A model generated the notes under the pieces. It searched no databases and was not told where the DNA came from. It worked only from the letters and a program-made list of their open reading frames with translations. Below are positions 51,603 through 59,630 of a stretch of 64,000 nucleotides of DNA, in pieces; the first letter of the stretch is position 1; every line of letters starts with the position of its first letter. Made by a program: the position numbers and the translations under genes. This DNA comes from DAIDKA01 sp036498905 (GTDB taxonomy: Bacteria > Pseudomonadota > Gammaproteobacteria > Steroidobacterales > Steroidobacteraceae). The stretch spans positions 75,373 to 139,372 of the forward strand of contig DASYER010000108.1 of assembly GCA_036498905.1 (NCBI GenBank). The letters are read 5' to 3'.

Positions 51603-52772
51603 ATGCGTCACCTTCCCCTCGTGTGGGCTGCCGTCTGGCGCAGTCGGACCGAATCCCTGCTGAGCTTTTTTGCGCTAACGATCGCCTTCACCTTGTTTGG
51701 CTCCATGTTGGCGCTCAACCGCGCATATGAGGCCGCAATCTCCGACGCCCGTCTTGATCGCTTGCTGGTCGTTCGCCGCTTCGAAGGCGGTGGCATTCCG
51801 GTCGCATTCGGTGGGCAGCTGGAGCGCATCAAGGGTGTGACGGCGGTCGGCGGTCAGCTGTGGTTCTCGGGTCACCAGGAGGATCCCAAGCAAGGCATCC
51901 AGATCACCTTTGTCGATGAGGGCATGCAAGCTGCATGGCCAGAGCTGCCGATGACGCCTGCTGACTGGCGTAATCTGGATCAGACGACGACGGGTGTATT
52001 TCTGACAAAGACCGCTGCGGTCCGCCGCAACGTCAAGAGCGGGGATACCATACATTTGATCACTGCGCCTGGAAGCCGTGCCGATGGCGGCACGACCTGG
52101 CCGTTCAAGGTGCTCGGCATCATTGCGGATCCACCAGGCTTCGGCCAGTGGAATCCGGACATGATCATCGCAAACCTGCGCTACTGGCATGGGGAGAGTG
52201 ACGCAGTCGAAAACAACTTTGTTCTCGGCTACCGGCTCGCCGTGGATAGTCCGCAACACAGCCGCGCGGTTTGCCGAGACATCGAAGCTCGCTTCACCAA
52301 CGCGAGCCCCGCGCTTTCCTGTGTCCCTGCCAAGGATGACGCCGAAGAGTACGCGGAAGCGAATATCAATATGCGTCAGATCAGCCTTGAGATTGCGGCT
52401 GCCGGCCTGTTCATGATTCTGTTTCTCAGCTCCAGCAGCATGGCTGAGTCCGTGCGGATTCGACTGAAGGAGTTTGGCGTGCTGAGCACCATAGGCTATC
52501 GGCGCATTACCTTGGCGCTGCTTGTTTTTGCAGAGGCAGCCATTCCGACGGTGCTGGCTGCACTCTTTGGTGGCGCACTTGCTGCCCTCATCGATGCCTA
52601 CGTCGCGCATCTTGCCGTTCAAGGTGCGATCGATATGCCACGAATGCGTCTATCCCCGGCGCCCTTTGGCTGGGCCCTGGGTATTGCGCTGCTCGTCGCT
52701 ATGATCAGCAGTGCGTCACCGCTACTGCGGATCCGCAGCATGGAAGTGGGCGCCATCGTGAGCGGCAGATGA
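51603..52772 (+). CDS. FtsX/MacB-type ABC transporter permease, first of a pair
   Basis: A 389-residue permease: one N-terminal segment (LLSFFALTIAFTLFGSMLAL), a periplasmic domain of about 230 residues (MacB_PCD type, with FVDEGMQAAWPELPMTPADW), then three segments including the FtsX block MAESVRIRLKEFGVLSTIGY. This is the MacB/LolCE topology. The ATG at 51603 is preceded by AAGGG and puts the basic HLPLVWAAVWRSR before the first segment. It overlaps the second permease by four bases (ATGA). Confidence 0.85.
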   Translation: MRHLPLVWAAVWRSRTESLLSFFALTIAFTLFGSMLALNRAYEAAISDARLDRLLVVRRFEGGGIPVAFGGQLERIKGVTAVGGQLWFSGHQEDPKQGIQITFVDEGMQAAWPELPMTPADWRNLDQTTTGVFLTKTAAVRRNVKSGDTIHLITAPGSRADGGTTWPFKVLGIIADPPGFGQWNPDMIIANLRYWHGESDAVENNFVLGYRLAVDSPQHSRAVCRDIEARFTNASPALSCVPAKDDAEEYAEANINMRQISLEIAAAGLFMILFLSSSSMAESVRIRLKEFGVLSTIGYRRITLALLVFAEAAIPTVLAALFGGALAALIDAYVAHLAVQGAIDMPRMRLSPAPFGWALGIALLVAMISSASPLLRIRSMEVGAIVSGR

Positions 52773-53926
52773 ACTGGCTACGGCAAAGCCTCGCAGTCGC
52801 CATGATCGGACTCGCGGGTGTGCGGCAGCGACCCGCCACAGCATTTGTGATCGTTTTCGCCATGGCGAGTGTGGTCGGTGTGCTGACGGCGATGTTGTCG
52901 CTTACCGCCGGTATGACCGAAGCTTACGTCGCACCGGAAGATCCTGCCCGAGCGCTCGTGTGGGCGGGCACCGCAAACTTCGATACCAGCCGTAGTCTGC
53001 ACCGCGATGTTCTCGATACGATTCTCGATGCGCCGGGCATCGCCAAGGACGCGGCCGGCCAGGCTTTGGCCGATCCCGAATTTGTCATGCGCCTGCCACC
53101 CGTGGAGGGCTTTGTTGAGGGTTCGCTGCAGCTGCGCGGCTTGGGACCCGTCGGGCTTAAGTTGCGGCCCGAACTACGAGTGGTTTCCGGACGCATGTTT
53201 CGCGCCGGCGGTCGTGAGTTGCTTGCCGGTGTAGGCGCGGCCAAGAAATTCGGACTCAAGCCAGGAAGCACCGTGCAGTTGGTCGATGGAAGCTGGCCCA
53301 TAGTTGGTACGTTCGCCTACCGCGGCGAAGTCATCGAAAGCACGCTGATCGGAGATGCCGACACAATCATGGCTGCGACCCGGCGGCGAGGTTTCGCGCA
53401 GGTTCTGGCACAACTTCAGGATGCGAGGGCTTTTCCGAACTTCAAACAGTGGTTAACAACCAATCCGACGCTGACAGTCACTGTCGAGAAGAAGCTCGAC
53501 TATGACCAGCGCATGCTAGGGCCCAATACAACTCTCTTTACACGCATGGCGTATGGGATCGGCATGATCATGGCGATCGGCGCGCTATTCGGCATAGTCA
53601 AGATCATGTATGCCGCCGTGCGTGTGCGCACACGCGAGATTGGTACTCTGCGCGCCTTGGGTTTCAATGAGACTGCGATTGCCAGCTCGGTGATCATTGA
53701 AGCGGTACTGCTTGGGCTCCTCGGAGCCCTTCTGGGGACGGCGATCGCGTGGCTGCTCTTCGACGGCCGTGAAATGTGGGTCTGGGGCGCATTCCGCCTG
53801 CACGTCTCGCTCGGGCTCTTCGCCCTGGGGATGCAATGGGCGCTCCTCACTTCGCTACTGGGAGGAATATTCCCGGCTATCCGTGCAGCACAGGTACCCG
53901 CGTCCGAGGCGCTACGTGCGGCCTAA
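52769..53926 (+). CDS. FtsX/MacB-type ABC transporter permease, second of a pair
   Basis: A 385-residue permease of the same topology: first segment near residues 25-48, a periplasmic domain (VVSGRMFRAGGRELLAGVGA, SWPIVGTFAYRGEVIEST), then three segments with VRVRTREIGTLRALGFNETA and a C-terminal GGIFPAIRAAQVPASEALRA. Type VII ABC exporters need a separate ATPase and often an HlyD-like protein; neither lies next to this pair. Coupled to the first permease by ATGA; 68 bases later comes the GH3 gene. Confidence 0.85.
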   Translation: MNWLRQSLAVAMIGLAGVRQRPATAFVIVFAMASVVGVLTAMLSLTAGMTEAYVAPEDPARALVWAGTANFDTSRSLHRDVLDTILDAPGIAKDAAGQALADPEFVMRLPPVEGFVEGSLQLRGLGPVGLKLRPELRVVSGRMFRAGGRELLAGVGAAKKFGLKPGSTVQLVDGSWPIVGTFAYRGEVIESTLIGDADTIMAATRRRGFAQVLAQLQDARAFPNFKQWLTTNPTLTVTVEKKLDYDQRMLGPNTTLFTRMAYGIGMIMAIGALFGIVKIMYAAVRVRTREIGTLRALGFNETAIASSVIIEAVLLGLLGALLGTAIAWLLFDGREMWVWGAFRLHVSLGLFALGMQWALLTSLLGGIFPAIRAAQVPASEALRAA

Positions 53927-53956
53927 GGCTGCGGCACATGCAGCAGCCGGTGAAAG

Positions 53957-53963
53957 CTATACT
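53957..53963 (+). promoter_or_regulatory. Possible sigma-S-type -10 box before the GH3 gene
   Basis: GCTATACT at 53956-53963, 31 bases before the GH3 start codon, matches the KCTATACT extended -10 favoured by RpoS. No good -35 is visible, which sigma-S tolerates. Weak evidence by itself. Confidence 0.3.
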
Positions 53964-53994
53964 CGCTGGGTTTCGAAATGAAAGGCGAAATTGA

Positions 53995-56256
53995 ATGAAG
54001 TCTTCCGGGGCCTGGAGCGCGTCCACAATCCTCGTTCTGTCCGTTGTGTGGGTGTCGGCGCTGCACGCTCAGGAGCCTCCAAAAGCTGCGGCGCAGCATC
54101 GCTTATGGGACGACAGGTCGCTCTCTGCCGACCGGCGTGCCGATCTGGTGCAGAAGGAAATGAGTCTGGATGAAAAGATTCAACTCGTTCACGGCATAGG
54201 CTGGGGAGCCCTTCGTCCCGGCGAGCCGATACCTGCCGCCGACAACTGGGGAGCGGGCTTCATTCCCGGTATTGATCGTCTCGGCATTCCCCCCATCAAC
54301 CAGCAGGACTCCGCCGTTGGCGTGCGCCTTTCGGCGATGATGGGTCGCTACTCCACCCTGTTGCCTTCCACGCTGGGCGCCGCCGCGAGCTGGGATGTGA
54401 AGGCAGCTCGGACCTACGGCGACGTCATCGGACGCGAGCTTCGGGCCCAGGGCTTCAACATGTCCATCGGCGGAGGAGTCGACATTACACGCGAGCCGCG
54501 CAACGGGCGTAATTTCGAATACGCGGGCGAGGATCCGCTTCTGGCAGGAACCACCGTCGGGAACCTGATGCAGGGTGTGCAGGCTGAGCACGTTATGGGC
54601 GATGTGAAGCACTACGCCTTCAACGACCAGGAAACGGGCCGCAACATCTATAGCGCGGTCATCAGCCGGCGCGCTGCGCGGGAGAGTGACCTGCTTGCGT
54701 TTCAGATCGCCTTGGGTATCGCGCAACCCTCTGCCGTCATGTGTTCCTACAATCGGGTCAATGGCGACTATGCTTGCGAGAATGACTGGTTGCTCAACCA
54801 GGTGCTGAAAAGGGATTTCAACTTCAAGGGCTGGGTGTTGTCCGATTGGGGTGGTACCCACTCCTCCGTCAAGGCGGCACTTGCCGGCCTTGATCAGGAG
54901 ATGCCGGGTGACCAGTATTTCGGCGCGGGTCTGAAGAAAGCCGTACAGGACGGCGAGGTTCCCATGTCCCGCCTCGACGATATGGATCATCGCATCCTGC
55001 GCAGCATGTTTGCTGCCGGCGTCATCGACTACCCGGTCATGCCTCGCGACGTGCTGGACCCGTTTCGGGGCCGTGACGACGCTCGACAGATCGCGGAAGA
55101 AAGCATGGTATTGCTCAGGAACGAAGCCGGCAGTCTTCCCCTGGATGCCGGGTCTATCCACTCCATCGCGGTTATCGGTTCACATGCCGACGTAGGCGTG
55201 CTGTCGGGGGGCGGCTCGGCGCAGGTTGACGTGCCGGGAGGCAATGCCGTCGGTCCTCACCCTGGGGGAGCGAAATGGGAGGAGACCGTCTACTACCCCT
55301 CCTCGCCGCTCGCGTCCATCCGCGCGCACGCTCCGAACGCCAAGGTCAGTTTCGACTCCGGAACGGACAATGCTGCGGCTGCATCCCTGGCGAAGAGCTC
55401 TGACGTGGCCATCGTCTTCGTCAACCAGCCCATGCACGAGGACATGGACCAACCGACGCTCTCCCTGCCTGATGCGCAGGATGGCCTGATCTCCGCTGTC
55501 GCCGCCGCCAACCCACACACTATCGTCGTGCTGGAAACCGGCGGTCCTGTCACCATGCCTTGGGTGAATGATGTTCGTGGCATCATCGAGGCCTGGTACC
55601 CGGGCGTTGGCGGAGCGGACGCGCTCGCCGATCTGCTCTTCGGATCCGTTAATTTCAGCGCCAAGCTACCCCTCAGCTTCCCGAGGCGGGAGGCGGACCT
55701 GCCCCATCCCGAAGTCATCGGCATCAACGCCGCGCCGGTGCCGCGCCAGGTGACCTTCACGCGCGACGGACAGACGCTCACCCGGACGGTCAATGCAGTC
55801 GCGCCATTCGACGCCGACTACAACAAGGCGGGAGCTGCCGTGGGCTACAAGTGGTTTGAAGCACGGCACATTCAGCCGTTGTTTCCCTTTGGCTTCGGTC
55901 TTTCCTATACAACCTACGAGTACTCCGGTTTGAGCGTCGACATCAAGGGCCAAACTGCAACTGTGACCATCAAGAACTCCGGGCAGCGCTCCGGTGCCGA
56001 GATCGTGCAGATCTATGCGCAGCTGCCCAAACCCGCCGGCGAACCCTACAAGCGCCTCATAGCCTTCGAGCGCGTAACGCTGACGCCAGGGGAATCCAGG
56101 ACCGTCACTCTCGAGCTCAATCAGCTGTGTCTGTCGATTTTTGACCCGGCCAAGAATGCGATGGAGGAAATTCCGGGCCGATACGAAATCCTTGCTGGAC
56201 CGTCCTCCGCCGACACCCCGCTGGTTGCCTTCTTCCACCAACAGACGGCGAAGTAG
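53995..56256 (+). CDS. Exported GH3 beta-glucosidase
   Basis: A 753-residue family-3 glycoside hydrolase with a signal peptide (WSASTILVLSVVWVSALHAQ). The (beta/alpha)8 domain shows GIPPINQQDSAVGVR, KHYAFNDQETGR and the nucleophile Asp284 in GWVLSDWGGTHSS. The second domain has AVIGSHADVGVLSGGGSAQV and LETGGPVTMPWVNDV; a fibronectin-III-like domain closes the protein (FPFGFGLSYTTYEYSGLSV). It hydrolyses beta-linked glucosides or xylosides in the periplasm. Close to BglX-type enzymes; exact specificity unknown. Likely in the same transcription direction as the permease pair. Confidence 0.92.
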   Translation: MKSSGAWSASTILVLSVVWVSALHAQEPPKAAAQHRLWDDRSLSADRRADLVQKEMSLDEKIQLVHGIGWGALRPGEPIPAADNWGAGFIPGIDRLGIPPINQQDSAVGVRLSAMMGRYSTLLPSTLGAAASWDVKAARTYGDVIGRELRAQGFNMSIGGGVDITREPRNGRNFEYAGEDPLLAGTTVGNLMQGVQAEHVMGDVKHYAFNDQETGRNIYSAVISRRAARESDLLAFQIALGIAQPSAVMCSYNRVNGDYACENDWLLNQVLKRDFNFKGWVLSDWGGTHSSVKAALAGLDQEMPGDQYFGAGLKKAVQDGEVPMSRLDDMDHRILRSMFAAGVIDYPVMPRDVLDPFRGRDDARQIAEESMVLLRNEAGSLPLDAGSIHSIAVIGSHADVGVLSGGGSAQVDVPGGNAVGPHPGGAKWEETVYYPSSPLASIRAHAPNAKVSFDSGTDNAAAASLAKSSDVAIVFVNQPMHEDMDQPTLSLPDAQDGLISAVAAANPHTIVVLETGGPVTMPWVNDVRGIIEAWYPGVGGADALADLLFGSVNFSAKLPLSFPRREADLPHPEVIGINAAPVPRQVTFTRDGQTLTRTVNAVAPFDADYNKAGAAVGYKWFEARHIQPLFPFGFGLSYTTYEYSGLSVDIKGQTATVTIKNSGQRSGAEIVQIYAQLPKPAGEPYKRLIAFERVTLTPGESRTVTLELNQLCLSIFDPAKNAMEEIPGRYEILAGPSSADTPLVAFFHQQTAK

Positions 56257-56306
56257 CACCGGGCCCGTGGCATCGGTATCTGCACCATCGACGCATTTAT
56301 CCCGCA

Positions 56307-56720
56307 TTATCTCGGGAACTCGTCAATGAGGTCCCTGATCAATCTTTCGATGACAGCCATGTCATACGGCTTTCGCAAAAATCGGCGGGTCGCGGGCTCC
56401 GCCTTTTCCATCGGGGCAGGTGCTGTACCCGAGGTCAAAATCAAGGGTAGTCCCGGGCGCTCCTTCGCGAGATAGCTTGCGAGTCCGTTGCCATCCATCG
56501 AACCGTTCATTTGGATATCCGAAAAGACGATGTCGACGAACAGCCCGGACTCGATCAAATAGACCGCCTCATCCGCGTTGCCGGCCTCAATGACGCTATA
56601 GCCCATATGACGCAAATAGTGAGCAGCGGGAATTCGGACCAGTGCTGAATCCTCAACCAGGAGTACGACGCGCGGTCCGGCAGCTTCGTTCTGGTCAGCC
56701 GCATCAACTTCATTCCCCAT
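56307..56720 (-). CDS. Receiver-only response regulator with intact phosphorylation site
   Basis: A 137-residue CheY-like protein: acidic pocket VVLLVEDSALVR (Glu/Asp), phospho-acceptor Asp68 in FVDIVFSDIQM, Thr/Ser near 95-96 in LILTSG, and Lys116 in FLRKPYD. No output domain. The first 15 residues are an acidic extension. Its ATG overlaps the stop of the next receiver gene (TAATG), so both are made from one message. No histidine kinase is adjacent. Confidence 0.88.
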   Translation of the reverse strand: MGNEVDAADQNEAAGPRVVLLVEDSALVRIPAAHYLRHMGYSVIEAGNADEAVYLIESGLFVDIVFSDIQMNGSMDGNGLASYLAKERPGLPLILTSGTAPAPMEKAEPATRRFLRKPYDMAVIERLIRDLIDEFPR

Positions 56721-57151
56721 TAGCGCCGCCGTGCCTTCGTGCGGCCGCGGCGCTTTTGCCGCAGGAGATGGATGTGACGCATGAGGTCTTCGGGACTGAA
56801 TGGCTTCTTGATCGTGCGGTGTTCACACAATTCGTGGCATTTCTGCGCCGCATTGGTCTGACTTGACGCCAAAATTACGTCAAGATCCGGATGGCTATCC
56901 CGAATGGCGTGCGCCAGCTCAAATCCCGTCATTGAGCCTATGCCATGTATTTCCGAAACGACGAACTCAATCGGTTCTCCTGGCATCGCCCCTTGAAGCA
57001 CCGCGAGGGCCTCCTCCGCCGTACTTACTTCGTGGACCACATATCCGCAACCGCGAAGGTAGTCAGCCAAGACGGTTCGGGCGAGAACATCCGGCTCTAT
57101 CAGCAGCAGCGTCCCTTGCGGCGGTGAGATCGCACGTTGCGGCTGACTCAT
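56720..57151 (-). CDS. Receiver-only response regulator with Glu in place of Asp
   Basis: A 143-residue CheY-like protein whose phospho-acceptor position reads Glu67 (EFVVSEIHGIG) instead of Asp. The acidic pocket is also changed (LLLIEPDVLAR), while Ser near 96-97 (VILASSQ) and Lys116 (TIKKPFSPEDL) remain. Asp-to-Glu often mimics the phosphorylated state, so this may be a constitutively active or phosphate-independent receiver. The C-terminus is very basic (RQKRRGRTKARRR). ATG at 57151 has AGGAG upstream. First gene of the two-receiver operon. Confidence 0.85.
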   Translation of the reverse strand: MSQPQRAISPPQGTLLLIEPDVLARTVLADYLRGCGYVVHEVSTAEEALAVLQGAMPGEPIEFVVSEIHGIGSMTGFELAHAIRDSHPDLDVILASSQTNAAQKCHELCEHRTIKKPFSPEDLMRHIHLLRQKRRGRTKARRR

Positions 57152-57535
57152 CGGCAATAATCTCCTGATCGACCGCCAACACCCTGCCTATTGCCCACGC
57201 TTCGGTCTGTCGGATAGTTCTCACAGGGTTGTAGGTCAAGGCTTACACGAGCAACTAGGCATCCTCGGTCATGCGGTTAACCGATCACAGCCTCCCCGCG
57301 CCGTGCAGATCGATTAACTGCGACCGCGACACACCCAGGGTCTGCGCAACTCACTAAATATCAGTAACTGGATGTTACTCGTGTCTCATGCCCGGCGCAG
57401 GTCACTCTGATGCCCGTATACCCACTGCGGCGGACTACAAAGGAACACGCCATGCGGGCGCCGACCCCGATTAATCCGCTTTAGTCCACGGAACGCAGCG
57501 GGTTTGCTACCGCCGCCGCCTACAACGCCCCTGAC
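57152..57535. other. Intergenic region with palindromes before the TetR gene
   Basis: About 380 bases between divergent genes. It contains a perfect 10-base palindrome CGGTTAACCG (57274-57283) and an inverted repeat AGTAAC-TGGAT-GTTACT (57363-57379). TetR-family proteins typically bind such repeats near their own genes, so the latter is a candidate operator. A tiny 10-codon ORF with an AAAGGAA ribosome site (ATG at 57452) might be a leader peptide but is weak. Confidence 0.45.
57363..57379. promoter_or_regulatory. Candidate TetR operator
   Basis: AGTAAC (57363-57368), five-base gap, GTTACT (57374-57379): perfect inverted repeat in the intergenic region upstream of the TetR-type gene. Spacing and symmetry fit a dimeric helix-turn-helix regulator. 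Assignment to this TetR protein is by position only. Confidence 0.4.
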
Positions 57536-58309
57536 ATGCCCTGCTATGGTCGTCCTGGCCGACGGGAGAAGGTAGATTTAAAACCCCTTCCTGACATGGC
57601 ATCCACACCCCGCAGGTGGCGCGTCTCATGCCTATTACGCTACACTGTGTTTGATAACTATTGCCACCGCGCGGTCAATGGGGACTACTTGCAAGAACGC
57701 ATAGGTCGGAGAACCAGCGCCTGCGCGGCGCAGCCGGATGCGGCGGCTACACTAGGGCGGCCATCGGACCGGCGAATCAATATTAAGGTCGTGTCAGCGG
57801 TATTGAATACACTACGGGTCGGCGGCTATGGGGCGGTGACCATCGAGGGCATTGCACTTAAAGCCAATTGTGCACGCACCAGTCTTTACCGACGATGGCC
57901 GAGCAAGCGCCACTTGGTGGCATTCGCCGTGGTCAGCGAGATGGGCCGCGACCCTGCCCCCGATACGGGATCCTTGCGCGAGGACCTCAAGGCGATCGTA
58001 ATGAACCTATATCGCGCCTTTACCCGAACGTTGCGTCAGTCCCTCGCGGGCTTGGTCGGAGACATGGCGCACGACGCGAAGCTCGCGCAGCTGATACGGA
58101 CGGAAGTTATCAATGCTCGACGGGAATCAATGCGAGCCGCGTTGCGACGCGCGTGCCGGCGCGGCGAGCTCCGACAAAATATTGATCTCGAACTTCTTCT
58201 AGATATGCTGACTGCCCCTTTCTATCACAGAGTCCTTTTCGGCCACCGGGCAATAACCCGCGGTATGTGCCGTGGAATTGTCGATATTGTCGTACGCGCG
58301 GTCCGCTGA
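57536..58309 (+). CDS. TetR/AcrR-family transcriptional regulator
   Basis: The DNA-binding domain is clear from residue 74 of this frame: GRPSDRRINIKVVSAVLNTL then VTIEGIALKANCARTSLYRR and WPSKRHLVAFAV, a typical TetR helix-turn-helix. The ligand domain (LREDLKAIVMNLYRAFTRTL to ITRGMCRGIVDIVVRAV) resembles the TetR_C_16-like group. The true start is unsure: the first 70 residues from ATG 57536 are unlike TetR N-termini, and a TTG at 57689 would give a normal 206-residue protein. It precedes the DUF5985 cassette by 18 bases. Confidence 0.85.
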   Translation: MPCYGRPGRREKVDLKPLPDMASTPRRWRVSCLLRYTVFDNYCHRAVNGDYLQERIGRRTSACAAQPDAAATLGRPSDRRINIKVVSAVLNTLRVGGYGAVTIEGIALKANCARTSLYRRWPSKRHLVAFAVVSEMGRDPAPDTGSLREDLKAIVMNLYRAFTRTLRQSLAGLVGDMAHDAKLAQLIRTEVINARRESMRAALRRACRRGELRQNIDLELLLDMLTAPFYHRVLFGHRAITRGMCRGIVDIVVRAVR

Positions 58310-58327
58310 GCGGGCTATAGGTGCAGC

Positions 58328-58756
58328 GTGACGCGGATCGACTCCAACATCAGCGCCATTCCACAGGATGTGCAGGTGTTATTGCACACCCAAGTCGACT
58401 CCTTCGAGGCATTGAGAATTTTGCTTTGGATGCATACATTTCGGTCAAAACGTTGGTGTGAGAGTCAACTTCAGGTGCAACTTCGGCTCACAAGCGCACT
58501 TGATAGTGCACTCAATTCCCTTACCGCAGCCGGGCTGATCAAATCCGAGAAGGAAGGCGGGGAAGCCTACTATTCGTATGCGCCGACGACCCTTGCTTTG
58601 GCCCGCGCAGTGAGCCGATTGCAGCGAAGATTTAAAACGCACCCTTTGGTGATTATGCAACTGATGAGCAACAATGCGATCGACCGCGTTCGCGGCTCAG
58701 CAGCTCGCGCTTTCGCTGATGCATTTCTATTCGGTAAGGGGAAGCCTCGTGGCTGA
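58328..58756 (+). CDS. Winged-helix-like protein of the DUF5985 cassette
   Basis: A 142-residue soluble protein. The middle reads like a winged helix: FEALRILLWMHTFRSKRWCE, LTSALDSALNSLTAAGLIKS (helix-turn-helix and wing), then YYSYAPTTLALARAVSRLQR. The C-terminal part is helical. I recall similar genes directly before DUF5985 pairs, so it may control or accompany them, but the family has no name known to me. Its stop overlaps the start of the first DUF5985 gene by eight bases. Confidence 0.7.
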   Translation: MTRIDSNISAIPQDVQVLLHTQVDSFEALRILLWMHTFRSKRWCESQLQVQLRLTSALDSALNSLTAAGLIKSEKEGGEAYYSYAPTTLALARAVSRLQRRFKTHPLVIMQLMSNNAIDRVRGSAARAFADAFLFGKGKPRG

Positions 58757-59006
58757 AGTCGTCTATGCATTGTGCGCCGCGACCAGCTTCACGTGCGCGG
58801 TACTGCTCTTTGCGGCCTACAGGGCGAGTAAGACGCCACTTCTATTTTGGACCAGCTTGGGTTTTATCGGGCTGACACTGAACAATCTCTTTCTGTTTAT
58901 AGACCTGATTATCTTGCCGGCAAATGACCTGTTTTTCTGGAGAACCTCTGCAGGACTAGTCGGTATGCTTCTGCTCCTTTACGGGCTCCTGAACGAGATT
59001 AAATAG
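58749..59006 (+). CDS. DUF5985-family membrane protein, first
   Basis: An 85-residue protein with three hydrophobic segments: VAEVVYALCAATSFTCAVLL, TPLLFWTSLGFIGLTLNNLF and a third near TSAGLVGMLLLLYGLLNE. The pattern AEVVYALCAxTSxxCAxLLxxAY is that of DUF5985. GTG start at 58749, chosen because AAGGGGAAG precedes it and the family starts here. Function unknown; always in pairs with the next gene type in genomes I recall. Confidence 0.75.
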   Translation: MAEVVYALCAATSFTCAVLLFAAYRASKTPLLFWTSLGFIGLTLNNLFLFIDLIILPANDLFFWRTSAGLVGMLLLLYGLLNEIK

Positions 59007-59014
59007 GACCTGTT

Positions 59015-59359
59015 ATGAAGGAATTCTTTGTCGGCGCGTTGGCGATGGCGAGTGTCGTAGCGGCGTTCCTGTTTTGGCGATTCTGGAGACTGAATCGTGA
59101 CAGGTTGTTTGCCCTCTTTTCCGCGTCTTTCGCCGCAATGGCCATCCACTGGATCGGCTTGGCGATCATTGATCCCATTAGAGAGGGGCGACACCTTATT
59201 TATCTTGTGCGATTACTAGCGTTCGTTCTAATCATCCTGGCGATATTCGACAAGAATCGTCGCGATGGATCGCGGCGTTCCACAGCGGCCGACGCCCCCG
59301 TACTGAAAGGCAATCGCAGAGGCCAGGCGAAAACTCGACGCGGCCGCCCGATGCGATGA
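59015..59359 (+). CDS. DUF5985-family membrane protein, second
   Basis: A 114-residue protein with three hydrophobic segments: FFVGALAMASVVAAFLFWRF, LFALFSASFAAMAIHWIGLA and LVRLLAFVLIILAIFDKNRR. The FxxGAxAMASxVAxxFFxRFW start and YLVRLLAFxLIxxAIxDKNR end match the second DUF5985 type. The last 30 residues are basic and disordered. AGGACC precedes the ATG; eight bases separate it from the first DUF5985 gene. With the winged-helix gene it forms a tight three-gene cassette. Confidence 0.75.
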   Translation: MKEFFVGALAMASVVAAFLFWRFWRLNRDRLFALFSASFAAMAIHWIGLAIIDPIREGRHLIYLVRLLAFVLIILAIFDKNRRDGSRRSTAADAPVLKGNRRGQAKTRRGRPMR

Positions 59360-59630
59360 CGCGCTTCCTTTACCGCATAAGCTGACGTGCGTGCTGCGAC
59401 TGGGACTTCCGCCCCAAAATCGCACACTCTATTTCACGGCTAAATTCCCCGGCGAACTTCTGCGATCGATTGGCGCCGACGTCCGCCATTCGAAGGCCGC
59501 GACCTTAATGCGAGGCATGAGACGATCTATCTCAAAGCTCGACCACAGATACCGGCGCGCGACGCGATCTGGCACCCCACGACTGCTCACGCCGGGGATA
59601 CTTAATTTTGCAGATGACGGAAGCTTGGAC

